This document shows, piece after piece, positions 1-10,324 of a stretch of 64,000 bases of DNA. Below the pieces are notes generated by a model, which did not search any database, was not told the DNA's origin, and saw only the letters and a program-made list of their open reading frames with translations. This DNA comes from Temnothorax longispinosus (Eukaryota; Arthropoda; Insecta; Hymenoptera; Formicidae): positions 12,318,157-12,382,156 of the forward strand of contig NC_092362.1 of assembly GCF_030848805.1 (NCBI RefSeq), given 5' to 3'. The first letter of the stretch is position 1. Every line of letters starts with the position of its first letter. The position numbers and the translations under genes were made by a program.

Positions 1-397
1 TCCTATAGACCGATGCAAACAATACAGTTTCATAATTCGGTAGACGGATCTCACATATGAGATACTCAGGGGAATCTACGTCACCTCTTGCAGAAGTAGC
101 AATAACTGCAACCTTCAGTGAGTTGTGTACATAGCAGGAAACTCCACCGCCTCTTCTACCCACACGATCATGCCGAATCAGAAAGTAACCATCCAGGGCC
201 ACGAGATCATCAGCCACCTCAGCATTCAGCCACGTTTCGGACACGGATATAATATGATGTACATTTGCATTAAAGTGTAATCTCACCAAATCAATGTGAC
301 CACGAAGTGAGTTTGCATTGAACTGAGCTACCCGAAGGCTCCGCGCTGAAGTGCCATAGGCTGCAGGGAGGGATGCCACGCAACGCACACGGTCATG
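1..397 (-). CDS. Non-LTR ORF2 N-terminus (APE endonuclease), copy A, cut by window edge
   Basis: Start of the ORF2 polyprotein. Directly after the ORF1 TGA (398-400) the same frame stays open, with no ATG, into the endonuclease start (VAQFNANSLR at about 331). The sequence continues with an SVSETWLN-type motif holding the Glu of APE endonucleases, then the RRGGGV and VLFASVYR stretches also seen in copies B and C. The family protein nicks target DNA and reverse-transcribes element RNA onto it. The D, N and H motifs and the RT lie outside the window. Confidence 0.8.
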
Positions 398-1388
398 TCA
401 ATTTATCTTAGCAAGGTCAGAGTCAGAATCAATGTGGATAGCCGGAGCGCCGTCAAATAATCCGACACATATTCGACATCCCCTCGTCCAAACATACTTA
501 TAAGACCTTTCTTTCGCAATCCGCTTAACCCGCCGCAGCAAGTCATACGTGGCCCTAGACAGCAACTCGTTTACATAAATATTCCGGTTAGAGTTAACGT
601 TGCATACCTCACTCTGCTTAATAGATCGTTTTATTCTCTTATTAGCAATTACCTTATCACGGACTGCACCAGAGGTTAGGGTGACTATAAACGAGCTTGT
701 ACCAACCAAACTTGAAGGACAGTCAGAAGCTGCGACCGTTGACTGTTTCCGCGACATTGATCTAACATTTAGAACGTGGCTAGTGAGATCTGGGATATCA
801 AATACTTTAAATATATTGCCGACCAACTCTGAAGGAGTAATCGACAACTCTTCAGGAACTCCCAAGATAACTAATTTATTCTCAACTTTGTCACGGGTAT
901 GCGGAACCGACTGAGCTGCCTTCAAATCACGGACTTTGCAAGCAAGAGCAGAACTTTCCTGCTCAAGCTTATCGATTCGCAACGCACTCTGGGCAACCGT
1001 GTCAGCAATAAGGTCCAGTTTATTCAGCTTAGCAGTAATTTCTCTATTGATACGCCTTTGGTCTTCAATGAAAGCTGAGAGCTTAGCATCTCAGCTGGTC
1101 AGATAGCTTCTGCAGCAGCGCGCCGATTTCGGCCCGCTCCTGTGACCACGCCTGCCCCTGAGTCGCCGACACTCCACTCGAAAAGTCAAAAGAGTGTGCA
1201 TTCGGTTCAATGACAGGCGTAAGAGGCATGTCTAATGTGGCCGCAAAAGATTTGCAGCACGCGTCTGCATATCTGGTTGCAGCATAAAGCCTGACACAAC
1301 CCGGGTGGAACACTCTCTTACACACGTCACAATCACGCGATTGGTTCGCAATCGGCTTCCCGCACCTGGCGCACACACGCTGCTCCAT
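398..1388 (-). pseudogene. Non-LTR ORF1, copy A (PHD-like finger, coiled coil, nucleic-acid-binding C-terminus), one frameshift
   Basis: ORF1 protein of copy A, expected to bind element RNA. It starts at the ATG at 1388 with a Cys/His cluster (CARCGK, CDVC, HPGC) typical of a PHD-like finger. Reading then ends early at 1083. Shifting frame by one base near 1085 resumes similarity to copies B and C (a coiled coil, then a C-terminal domain beginning near VENKLVILG), which runs to the TGA at 398-400. So the gene is broken by a single-base frameshift but otherwise keeps the family architecture. The stop is followed by C, and ORF2 continues in the same frame. Confidence 0.8.
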
Positions 1389-1860
1389 GTATAATCGGTA
1401 TTAGTTCCCTATGTAGACACGGATCAACAGTCCAGCAAAACGTGCACTCAGCGAAAGTAAACGCGCATACACACACCAGAGGTCCTCTTCGACACGCCGT
1501 ACGTAGCTCAATCAAGCAGTATCACATGCGTACCAGCCCGGAGCACACAGTAGAGCCAACAGCATAAACCGTCGCCAGGAACACGAGAATCGCAGCGGTG
1601 ACGCAACACTGCCAGAAGACTACTACCGGTGTCACGCTACATGCACAGCGCAACACGCAGCAGCCAATCGTCGAAGCAGCGTCTCGCACAGCAGCCAATC
1701 AACAGTCACTAGGTAGCACGTCTCGCAGCAGCCAATCACAGCAGAGATCACGATAGCACGTGCTCGGAAAATAGTGAAAAGATAAAGTAGATCGGCAACG
1801 ACAGGCGCATGCGCAGCCAAGATCAACTTCCCCCACAGGAATATCCAAGAATTAGGTTAG
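1389..1860 (-). other. 5' UTR of copy A with repeated CCAAT-type motifs
   Basis: Leader between the element's 5' end and ORF1. The plus strand carries AGCCAATC three times (about 1658, 1689, 1730), in a loose repeat that also shares GCGTCTCGCA. On the coding strand this reads GATTGGCT. Such motifs match CCAAT boxes (NF-Y sites). An internal promoter role is an inference; non-LTR elements generally carry their promoter in the 5' UTR. Confidence 0.4.
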
Positions 1861-2054
1861 ACCAAACCGATGATACTTGCACAGAAATCCTCTCAATTCA
1901 GCAATAAGCACAAGAGAGATAATAATTGTGCGTGACAAGCAGCAAAAAACATGCTAACACCTGCAACAAAATGGACCAAAGGCAACTCACGGCAGAAAAT
2001 AGATTCACTTGAAGCAGGAGCAAAGAGAACAAACACACAATGCTACTTACTTAG

Positions 2055-2200
2055 AGAGAAAGAGAGAAAGAGAGAGAGGGGGAAGGGAGAGGGAGAGGGA
2101 GAGGGAGAGGGAGAGAGAGAGGGAGAGGGAGAGGGAGAGGGAGAGAGGGAGAGGGAGGGAGGAGAGAGAGGGAGAGAGGGAGAGAGAAAGAGACAGCACG
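2055..2200. repeat. (GA)n-rich microsatellite at the 5' end of copy A
   Basis: A purine-only run of GA, GGA and GAAA units, about 135 bp long, next to the 5' end of copy A (junction TTACTTAGAGAGA). The overlapping ORFs of Glu/Arg/Gly or Leu/Ser repeats are artefacts of the microsatellite. Copies B and C also begin at GA runs. Confidence 0.95.
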
Positions 2201-2269
2201 CCGTCCCGCGCTTTTCGCGTTCGTCGTAAGGTAAGGGAAAGTGTTTCAGTGTTGTTGCCGACCAGATTC

Positions 2270-2476
2270 TTGTGCTTGTGCGCGTATCCGTTACGTATTT
2301 TCTCCGTCCGTTTGCGTATTTGCTTCGTCACTTGCGTTTCGTCACTTGCGTATTCGTCCGTCAGTCAGTGTATCCGTTACGTATTTCATCCGTCAGTCAG
2401 CGTATTCGTTCCGTCACTTGCGTATTCATGACGTCAGTCAGTGTATCCGTTTTGTTACTTGCGTATTCGTTTCGTC
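2270..2476 (+). repeat. Degenerate short tandem repeats in the BEL/Pao leader
   Basis: The 200 bp upstream of the gag start is built of imperfect repeats of CGTCACTTGCGTATTCG and CAGTCAGTGTATCCGTTACG units. Spacing is irregular, about 15 to 35 bp. It lies where a 5' leader or the end of a 5' LTR would be expected. Confidence 0.6.
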
Positions 2477-2881
2477 ATGGCTAACAAACAAAATCTAACT
2501 GCGTTAAAGAGGCAGCGCGCGACTATAAAGTTTTCGTGCACGCGTACCGGTACGTATGTCGGATCAATTACGGCCGTTACGCTATCTGTAAGCGCTCAGC
2601 TTAAAAAGCGCAAAATCAGGCTAGACCAATATTGGTTAGAATATAACGCAGTGCAGAGTCAAATCGAAATCGTCGATGAAAGTGAAACCGCAGATCGGTC
2701 CGCGTTCGAGGATTCGTATTATGTATTAGCCGCCAGAATTACAGAAATGCTTACTCGCCATGATTCCCTATCGCGGAACGCCGCAACACCGTCACCGACA
2801 GGCTCCGGCGTCTCTAACGGGTTGGAGTCTAGATTAAACCTGCGGTTACCAAAACTAGATCTGCCGAAATTTTCCGGCTAG
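2477..2881 (+). pseudogene. BEL/Pao gag N-terminus, ends at an in-frame stop
   Basis: Capsid-precursor start. The ATG at 2477 (MANKQNLTALKRQR) is chosen because it is the first Met of the homologous region; the frame is open earlier only through the repeat leader. The fragment ends in LPKLDLPKFSG, the conserved BEL/Pao gag motif, and is cut by TAG at 2879-2881. After the stop the same frame continues as YDEWF for about 20 codons before a one-base frameshift near 2944. Full gags of this family continue into the next fragment. Confidence 0.8.
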
Positions 2882-2944
2882 TACGATGAATGGTTTCTCT
2901 TTTTCGACGCCTTCAACTCAATAATTCATTCGAACGACTCTCCC

Positions 2945-4223
2945 AAACGTTCAGAAACTACAGTATTTGCGCGGATGCCTCTCGGGCGAGGCAAGTGATG
3001 TCATTAATTATCTCGAGATTTCGGATTTAAATTACGATGTGGCGTGGCGCCTCTTAAAGGAACGCTATAATAATAAGCGAGTCATCGTGCATACTCACGT
3101 CAAATCTATCATGGAGCTTTCCTCCATAACGAAAGAAAATGCTGTGGAATTGCGTCAAATTGCGGATGGCGCAACGAAGCATATTCACGCGCTTCAAGCA
3201 TTGCGACGCCCGACCGCTTATTGGGACGATCTTTTAATATACGTTTTGGTTTCCAAACTCAATTCACTTACAGCGCGAGAGTGGCAGATTTCCTTGACCG
3301 GCTCCGAGCTTCCGATCTTGAAGCAACTTTTAGACTTTATCGCTCATAGATGCCAAGTGTTAGAAGCCACAGGCAAATCGAATGTCAACACGCGTACTAA
3401 GTCAAACGCGAAGCATCAGGCCGCCTGTCACGCGGTTCTAAAATACAAATGTAGTTACTGCAGCGGTGATCATTCCATATATCAATGCAAGGATTTTTTG
3501 GCGCTTCCCATCGCTCGTAGAATTTCGGAAATTCGCACTCGAAAACTTTGCGCCAATTGTTTACGCTCCACCACGCACGTAGCTAACAAGTGCACTTCGG
3601 GTTCCTGTAAGGCATGCAAGGCCAAGCACAATAAGTTGCTTCACGCGAAAACCGAAGCCGACGCACGCGATACCAATAATGTCGAGGAAAATAAAGCGAC
3701 AGGCGCGACAACTTCCTCTTCCGCGGTGGTTACGCACTCAAGCTCTTCGGGTGATAAACAGGTCATGCTCTCCACAGCAGTCGTGTACGTAGACGATCAC
3801 GAGGGCTCGCCCAGGGGATGCCGCGTTTTACTAGAATGCGGATCGCAGGCGAACTTTGTTTCAAGGAAGTTCTTAAATCTTCTCGCGATAAAGCCGCGGT
3901 CATTAGACATATCCGTTTCGGGAATAAATGGAACGGTCACTCAGTCCTCGCAAGTTGCTCATTTAAAATTACACTCTAGATTCAATTCATACTCTGCTAA
4001 TATTATTTGCATTGTCGCAGATCAAGTAACAAATAAACTGCCGGCGTTTAGTCTCAAGCGTGAGACATTCGACCTTCCACGTAACTTAAACTTAGCGGAT
4101 CCTCAATTCCACAAATCTTTGGAAGTCAATGCTCTAATAGGTGCGGAATTATTCTGGGACATTTTATGTGTGGACAAATCAAGGCCTCAGCCAAGCACCC
4201 TATCCTGCAAAAAACTCGTCTAG
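2945..4223 (+). pseudogene. BEL/Pao gag C-terminus and aspartic protease
   Basis: Continuation of the polyprotein in a new frame. It holds the gag core (LRGCLSGEA through the DFIAHRCQ region), zinc-knuckle Cys/His clusters (CSYCSGDH, CANCLR, CKACKAKH; 3450-3650) and a retropepsin-like domain at about 3770-4060. The expected catalytic Asp-Ser-Gly is replaced by Glu-Cys-Gly (LLECGSQANF, about 3830), so the protease is probably inactive. The frame ends at TAG 4221-4223 after a frameshift near 4170, where the homologous frame continues as KASAKHPILQKTRLGWILAG. Confidence 0.8.
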
Positions 4224-5770
4224 GATGGATTCTAGCGGGTCGCTTGGGTGGCTCGTCCAGTTCGGTTCAATGCGTTCAAGCCTTTCACGCGAATATATCC
4301 AACGTGCAGTTGCACGAACAATTAGCACTTTTCTGGAAACAAGAAAATGTCTTGAACAAATCAAATAATCACACGCTTGACGAAGCTTGTTGCGAGCAGC
4401 ATTTTCGACAACGTTTCGCGAACGCCTCAAGGTAGATTCGTGGTAGGGCTTCCCTTCAAGGAGCAATAAACTCGGTGACTCCAGAGAAATTGCATTAAAG
4501 CAATTCCTAAATCTTGAAAGGCGTTTTAAACGGGATCTCGTCCTAAAGGATCAATATTCGCGATTCATGAGTGAATACCAATCGCTAAGGCACATGCGAA
4601 AGGTGGACGTTCCACCAGATGAGGAATCACCCTCCTTCTACCTTCCCCATCACTGCGTTCACAAAAACTCCGATCAAGCTTCGAAAATCCGCGTTGTCTT
4701 CGATGCGTCGTGTAAAAGTAACTCAGGACTGTCCCTCAACGACGCGCTTATGATAGGGCCCGTGGTTCAGCAGGACTTAACCTCCATTTTGATGCGATTC
4801 CGCACATTCGCATACGTTTTCGTGACGGACATAATCAAGATGTACCGTCAGATTTTCGTTGACCCCGCGCAGACGAAATTCCAACGAATTTTGTGAAGAA
4901 CAGACACCGAATCAAACGTGGACACATACGAACTGAATACGGTAACATGCGGAACGGCTCCTGCCTCTTATCTGGCCACGCGGTGCCTTAAACGTTTGGG
5001 CGAAATTTATGTGGCGCGCTTTCCGGTGGGGTCGAAGCACGTTCAGCGTAATTTTTACATGGACGACCGTTAGAACGGGGGCGGACAAAATCGAGGACGT
5101 CAGACTGGTTCGCGACGAAGTAATACAACTCCTGCGTTTAAGATCTTTCGAATTAAGCAAGTGGGCTTCTTCGGTCTCCCCGCTTTGCTGGAGGAAATAG
5201 ACGATCAATGCGGAGGACCAGTCGACATAAAAGATAACACAAGTCCGCGTATTCTAGGAATCCAATGGGATCAGGCGCGCGATGTTTTTGTTATTTGTAT
5301 CAAGTTCAGGAAAATTCGAATAGCGTGTCCAAGCGGGCAATACTATCCGAGGTGGCTAGATTATTCGATCCACTTGGCCTTCTCGGTCCCGTAATAGTCA
5401 CCGCGAAGCTCGTACTTCAGGAGTTGTGGCAGTCGGGTTGTCAATGGGACGAATCCGTTCCGCAGCATATTCATACGCGTTGGTCGAGATTCAGGTCAGA
5501 GTTAGCTGATTTAAATCAGTTGCGAATTTCTCGCAGGGTTAAGTTTGCTACGGAACCACAATGTGTGCAAATTCATGGATTTTGCAATGCGAGCCAACAC
5601 GCGTACGGCGCGTGCATTTCCGTCCGTACTAAAATAAAGGAAGATAAATTTCGTATCGAGCTATTATGTTCGAAATCCCGTGTCGCTCCTCTCAAGGCAA
5701 TAACCTTGCCCAGGTTAGAATCGTGTGCAGCGGTTTTGCTAGCTCAATTAACAAAAAAAGGTCATTGATG
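4170..5770 (+). pseudogene. BEL/Pao reverse transcriptase and RNase H remnants
   Basis: Polymerase region scattered over several frames. The RT palm begins in 4567-4896 (IRVVFDASCKSNSGLSLND; FVTDIIKMYRQI holds the motif A Asp). A YMDD motif is encoded near 5057, in a different frame from the segments before it. RNase H-like sequence follows in 5265-5768 (FCNASQHAYGACISV and PRLESCAAVLL). Stops at 4896, around 5200 and at 5768 show that it cannot make a functional enzyme. Confidence 0.8.
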
Positions 5771-5784
5771 CCTTCGAATCGTCA

Positions 5785-7242
5785 GAAATTCCAATATTCC
5801 TATGGTCCGACTCTACGATTACTCTAAATTGGATAGCGTCACCCTCTCGGAGGTGGTCCGTCTTCGTTTCCAATAGAGTTGGGGAGATTCAGCGTTTAAC
5901 CAAACCAGAGTGCTGGAGGCACATCGCTTCCGCGGACAACCCAGCGGACGTGCTCTCCCGTGGGCTCAATCCCTCGCAGATACTAGATTTGCATTTGTGG
6001 TGGGAGGGTCCGGAGTTCTTGCACTCCAACGAGACACACTGGCCGAAAAATGATTTTCAAATATTAGGAGACGATACCCCTGAAAGGCGGGCGGTTCTAG
6101 TGACCGTTACTACGTCCGAGGCATCCATCGTCAGTGACTTATTAGCTAGACATTCTAACCTGGACAAAGTATTTCGTATTCTATCCTACGTCTTCAGGTT
6201 CTGTAGAAGGCACCAGCCGCCTGGGCCGACAGTCTTTGTCTCGCCCGGAGAGATCGGTACTGCATTAAACTTCGTGTGCAGGGCAGTTCAAAGGAACGCA
6301 TTTCCCGAGAAATCTAGGGCTTTGGGTAAAGGCGTTACCATTAGCTCCTCAAGCAGATTGCTTTCTTTAGCTCCCTTTATCGATGAGAATGGATTATTGC
6401 GGGTGGGCGGCAGATTAAAAAATTCCGGGCTACCTGCAGACGCGCGCCATCCTATACTTCTCCCGAGTCAACACGAATTAACGAGACGTATAATATTCCG
6501 CGAGCACGTGCGCAATATGCACGCTGGAACGCAAGCCACTATGTCCTTCGTGAAGCAGTGATTTTGGCCTCTCTCATTGCGATCTGCCATGCGTAAGATC
6601 GTAAGAAACTGTATAACATGCTTCAAGGTAAAGCTAATTTAATCGGAGGCGGTCATGGGTGCGTTGCCCAGCGAGCGCGTTACGGTTTCCAAACCCTTTG
6701 CTCATTGTGGCGTAGATTACGCCGGTTTGGTAATTCTGAGGGAGGGAAAGCGTCGCAATGCTCGTAACCACAAAGCGTATATTTCAATTTTTGTATGCTT
6801 CGCCACGAAGGCGGTTCATATTGAGTTGGTGAGCAATTTCACCTCGGAGGCTTTCCTTTCCGCGTTTCGGCGCTTCATATCGCGAAGGGGAAGACCCATA
6901 TGCATGTACTCCGATAACGGAACCACCTTCGTCGGAGCGCATAAGCAATTAAAAGAGTTACATGACTTCGTTAACAGCGAACAAGCACAAGCGAATGTTA
7001 AGCATTTCCTTCGTGTGCAAGGAACCTCATGGTCCTTTATACCTCCCAACGCTCCCCACTTCGGGGGATTGTGGGAAGCAACAGTCAAGTCTGCCAAATA
7101 TCATATGTCGCGTGTTGTTGGACAAGCTCATTTGACATTCGAAGAGATGTCAACGGTTCTTTACGAGATAGAGGCAATTTTAAAGTCGCGGCCCCTCACT
7201 AACCAAAGAGACTGTACTAGTCAAGTTTCATCGCTTATTTGA
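5785..7242 (+). pseudogene. BEL/Pao RNase H end and integrase, C-terminally truncated
   Basis: The frame at 5785-6561 carries the end of RNase H (WSDSTITLNWI) and the integrase HHCC zinc region (HPILLPSQHELTRRI; HVRNMHAG). After a TGA at 6559 the integrase core runs in 6655-7242: GVDYAG gives the first Asp, MYSDNGT the second, and GGLWEATVK the Glu. The reading stops after SRPLTN, where family members continue with a long C-terminal domain, so about 100 or more residues seem to be deleted. Confidence 0.8.
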
Positions 7243-7368
7243 ACTGTAACAATTCTTATATTTTTTGTTCCTTTTGTTCTAAGTTCAGTCTTCGTTAAAT
7301 TCAAAAAAAATAATAATGATAATACTCGTTAATTTTGAAAGCCGATCCTTTCAAGGCGGGCGGCATTA

Positions 7369-7740
7369 TGTTCGATAAACTCATTCTTTAAATTTATTAT
7401 CGGTATAATCAGTCCAGCGAAATTCACTCAGACCGATTCTCTTTGCGACGACCGCGTTCGTTGGCGCGAGCTTTGCGTCGAGCTGACCGTTTGGCTCCGT
7501 CCGGCGCGCATCGGGTAGGTTCGCTATCCCGCTGGGCCCGGCTCGCTGCAGGCAGATTCGTCTTGCTACCGCACTGGTTCGCACGTGTTCGGACCGGCTG
7601 CTATTATTATAAGTTTTTTGCATTGTATTTGGTTCTGTTCGGGACTCGATCTCGTGTGTGTAATCAGTATTAAAACAGACAATTTAGAGAAACAGAAAAA
7701 ACAGTGTAATTCATTTCTCGACCCGCCCGATCGCGAGACA
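7369..7740 (+). repeat. Probable 3' LTR of the BEL/Pao element
   Basis: Starts TGTTCGATAAACTC directly after the purine-rich AAGGCGGGCGGCA tract, as expected for a polypurine tract followed by TG. It is GC-rich in the middle and has a possible end near 7740 (GAGACA). Without a second LTR the right boundary is uncertain. The small ORFs inside (7381-7781) are not credible genes. Confidence 0.45.
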
Positions 7741-10280
7741 ACGCCGTAGATCATTCGCGGGAGTGCAACCAGGCGCTGCATATCTTACATTCATATTTAC
7801 AAAATTTTGTTCCGAGGGTCCACCGTGTCTCGAGTAATAATATCAATTCAACACTCTAAACAATGACTAAATTTTATTAAATTGCGTATATTAAATCTAA
7901 CTAACATAATATGCTTAACTCTATTTAGACATGTACTTTTTGAGAATCATTGAATATGGCAAATTTTTTGCACATTTATTAAGAGTAATTGAACGAACAC
8001 AACATACTGTTCCTATCTTGTGCCTCAAGATAGTTGACCGTGTGCGTTGCTTTTCAGCCTGTCTCCCCGTAATTAATCTTAATCTTTTTTCGATGTCTTT
8101 CACAACGAAAGATATTTTAGGATTGTACTGCCGATCGCCGATTGATAATACGAACATGATTACACGAAATGATTGTGCGACAGATTTCACCGGAGATACT
8201 GCCATGTAAAGAGGCGTGGCGCGTTGTTATGTATCATTGTTGAATTTACAGTTAGGTTTCCGTATTTTTTCCTTGTCAGGATCAAGCTTGGCTTTTTTTG
8301 TCTTTCCCTTTCACAGTCTCCACACATTCCAATATTGACGTCCTAATTATTAGAATATTAGAAGTTGAAGAACAGAAGGAAGAACATAGAGAAATTGACT
8401 TAATTCTCGGTAAGGAAACGCATAGCGGAAGCCCGACTATGTATATAGACTGAATGAAGCTTATGTTGTTTGATGAGAAACTTAAATTTCTGTTACAGTC
8501 ATGCTTAAAAAAAATGAGATATTTAATCGTAAACGATCAGACGAGGTAAAAATTCAATTCGAGACAGGATATCCTGTGTCTAATCTAGTTCTATTTCTAC
8601 ATTATGGCAATTCGGTTAGATACAATGTAAACTTCCTGTTTTGTACATTTCGCGAAGTAAGATCTCTTTTTCATCGTAAACGCGTAATTACTCAATGAGC
8701 GGCACATGTCAGCCATTTCCGCTGGCAAATGTGGTATTATACGAGGTATATCTAAAATTTAGGCACCAGTTAAGCTATCGTTAATTTACTATTACTAAGA
8801 TATACCTATAGTTTACTATTCTAAAATTAAAGGAGAAAAGGTTGATTTATATACTCCTGCGTGCCAAAACTAAGCGTGATTATAAATTCGAAAAGAAAAA
8901 CTTGCAATCCATAGACCCGACGTTTCGAAATCTGTAAAAGCGTACAGGGTGACATAATTTTTTTTCCGAGAACAATTCAGGTAAAAAAAATAGAAATAGA
9001 AATAAGAAAAAACTATCTGTGATATTAACATTCTCTCATAATGTCACAAAATCGAAACGATAAGTGCGTGGGTCGTGCATTTTTCTCTCCCTAAATGCAG
9101 GGTGGCCACGAAATCTCTAACTAAAGGGTTCGGTGTAAAAAAATGAAACAAGTCCATAACTTGGATAACTTGGACGTTTTATTTCGAATATGATTTTTGC
9201 ATCTAAAATGAACCTATCACATTCTTGCGTTCGACGGAAAGATTGCTTATCATTTGGCACTCTTACAATACAATCTACTAATATAATCAATTTTTATATT
9301 TAAAAAAAATACAAGAGAGACGAAGCATTAAATATCTTTAATGCGAATAAATACAAGATAAAGCATTTAAAAAAATAATTAACAATCTTTTAGTGTGTAC
9401 AAAAAAAGTAACTTAGAAAAATAAGAATATATAAACATATGTAATTAATTGCCCGGTAGATCAATATGCTCTAGGTTGCTCTTATAACCAAATCCTGCGC
9501 GCAACACCCATTGTACTCCTTATTGAATGAAAGAAATGCTCAAATATTTAGTATATGGTGAATATGTAGAACGTATTTGACAAAAATAAAACAAAGAAAT
9601 TTTATGGCTACCCAGTATAATACATGCAGTAATTTTTGAGCAGCAATGCAGCAAAATTACTTATATACAGTATTTATATTACTACTCTTAAGCGAAAATA
9701 TGATAATGTAACGCGCACCTCCGGAACATTAACTGCCGTTAGTTTTCTTAGTTACCTAAAAAAAAGCGAACAGATAAATAAAAATTACATATACTGTACA
9801 TATATAATCAATCGCAGATTTTCATCTGTATATATATTGTACTCCTATTCAATTAAGGCAAGATTAAAGTAAATTGATCTAATAAATATATATATTATAT
9901 ATAAGTATAAAAGATACATGCGCGATCATAAAATTTGGTCTAAATTAGGCTAGTGTGTATATAATTAGTAATATATTTTTCTACTATCGATAAATTGACG
10001 TTTATTACGCTGAGATAAAAGATGTGTGTATGTGCATTATAAATAAGATGTAATTTAATAAAATCGTAAGAACACTTATTAGCTTGTACATTATTTTATC
10101 TGGAAATAATTGGAGAAGGAATTTTATTCCATTGTTAATTCGTTCTTATAAGTTATGGAATAACTATCCACAAAAGTCAAGGCTTGGGTTTAAACTCAGC
10201 TGTTATTGGAAATTCTATATTTAGTTGTGGTCAAACATATGTAGCTCAAACTTTATCGCGTCAAACTTTATCACGTCTTA
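7741..10280. other. AT-rich DNA without a recognisable gene
   Basis: About 2.5 kb of AT-rich sequence. Short ORFs (for example 7931-8209, 8501-8698 and 9636-9872) show no recognisable domain. CAGGGTGGCCAC near 9100 resembles the CAGGG start of hAT-type terminal repeats, but no partner repeat was found. I see no RNA gene. Confidence 0.6.
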
Positions 10281-10291
10281 CATCTATCGAA

Positions 10292-10323
10292 GGATTCTTC
10301 TTTTTCTTCTTCTTCTTCTTCTT
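10292..10323 (-). repeat. (GAA)n tail at the 3' end of the RTE-like element
   Basis: On the coding strand the element ends in GAAGAAGAAGAAG, directly after the last protein-like codons. Short simple-repeat tails are usual for RTE-clade elements. Confidence 0.75.
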
Positions 10324-10324
10324 T

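Larger units (their letters stand above)
1..2054 (-). mobile_element. Non-LTR retrotransposon, copy A (5' part)
   Basis: Minus-strand element entering from the left window edge. In transcription order it has a 5' UTR (about 2054 to 1389), ORF1 (1388 to 398) and the start of ORF2 (397 to 1). It is a clear relative of copies B (48890-53770) and C (53806-58517): the same PHD-like finger, coiled coil and APE endonuclease start are present. The 3' half lies outside the window. The 5' end abuts a (GA)n-rich tract at 2055-2190, as do the 5' ends of the other two copies. The ORF1 PHD finger plus APE-EN/RT ORF2 suggests the CR1/Jockey group; the clade is an inference. Confidence 0.85.
2220..7740 (+). 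mobile_element. BEL/Pao-type LTR retrotransposon, degenerate
   Basis: Plus-strand element with the BEL/Pao order: gag with Cys knuckles, aspartic protease, RT with YMDD-type motif, RNase H, and integrase with HHCC and D,D,E. At least two frameshifts (about 2944 and 4170) and several stops break it. The integrase C-terminus is missing. A 3' LTR probably starts at 7369 (TGTTCG) just after a GGCGGGCGG-like purine tract. No matching 5' LTR is visible upstream of gag; the 5' side runs into the GA tract and copy A. The element is non-autonomous and old. Confidence 0.85.

Noticed and set aside
1951..2431. Overlapping ORFs of Glu/Arg/Gly and Leu/Ser repeats
   Set aside because: They are translations of a (GA)n-type microsatellite in several frames and do not represent genes.
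7381..7781. Short ORFs on both strands in a GC-rich stretch
   Set aside because: They lie in the probable BEL/Pao 3' LTR, overlap each other and have no domain.
9095..9130. hAT transposon end (CAGGGTGGCCAC)
   Set aside because: No inverted partner or 8-bp duplication could be found nearby.
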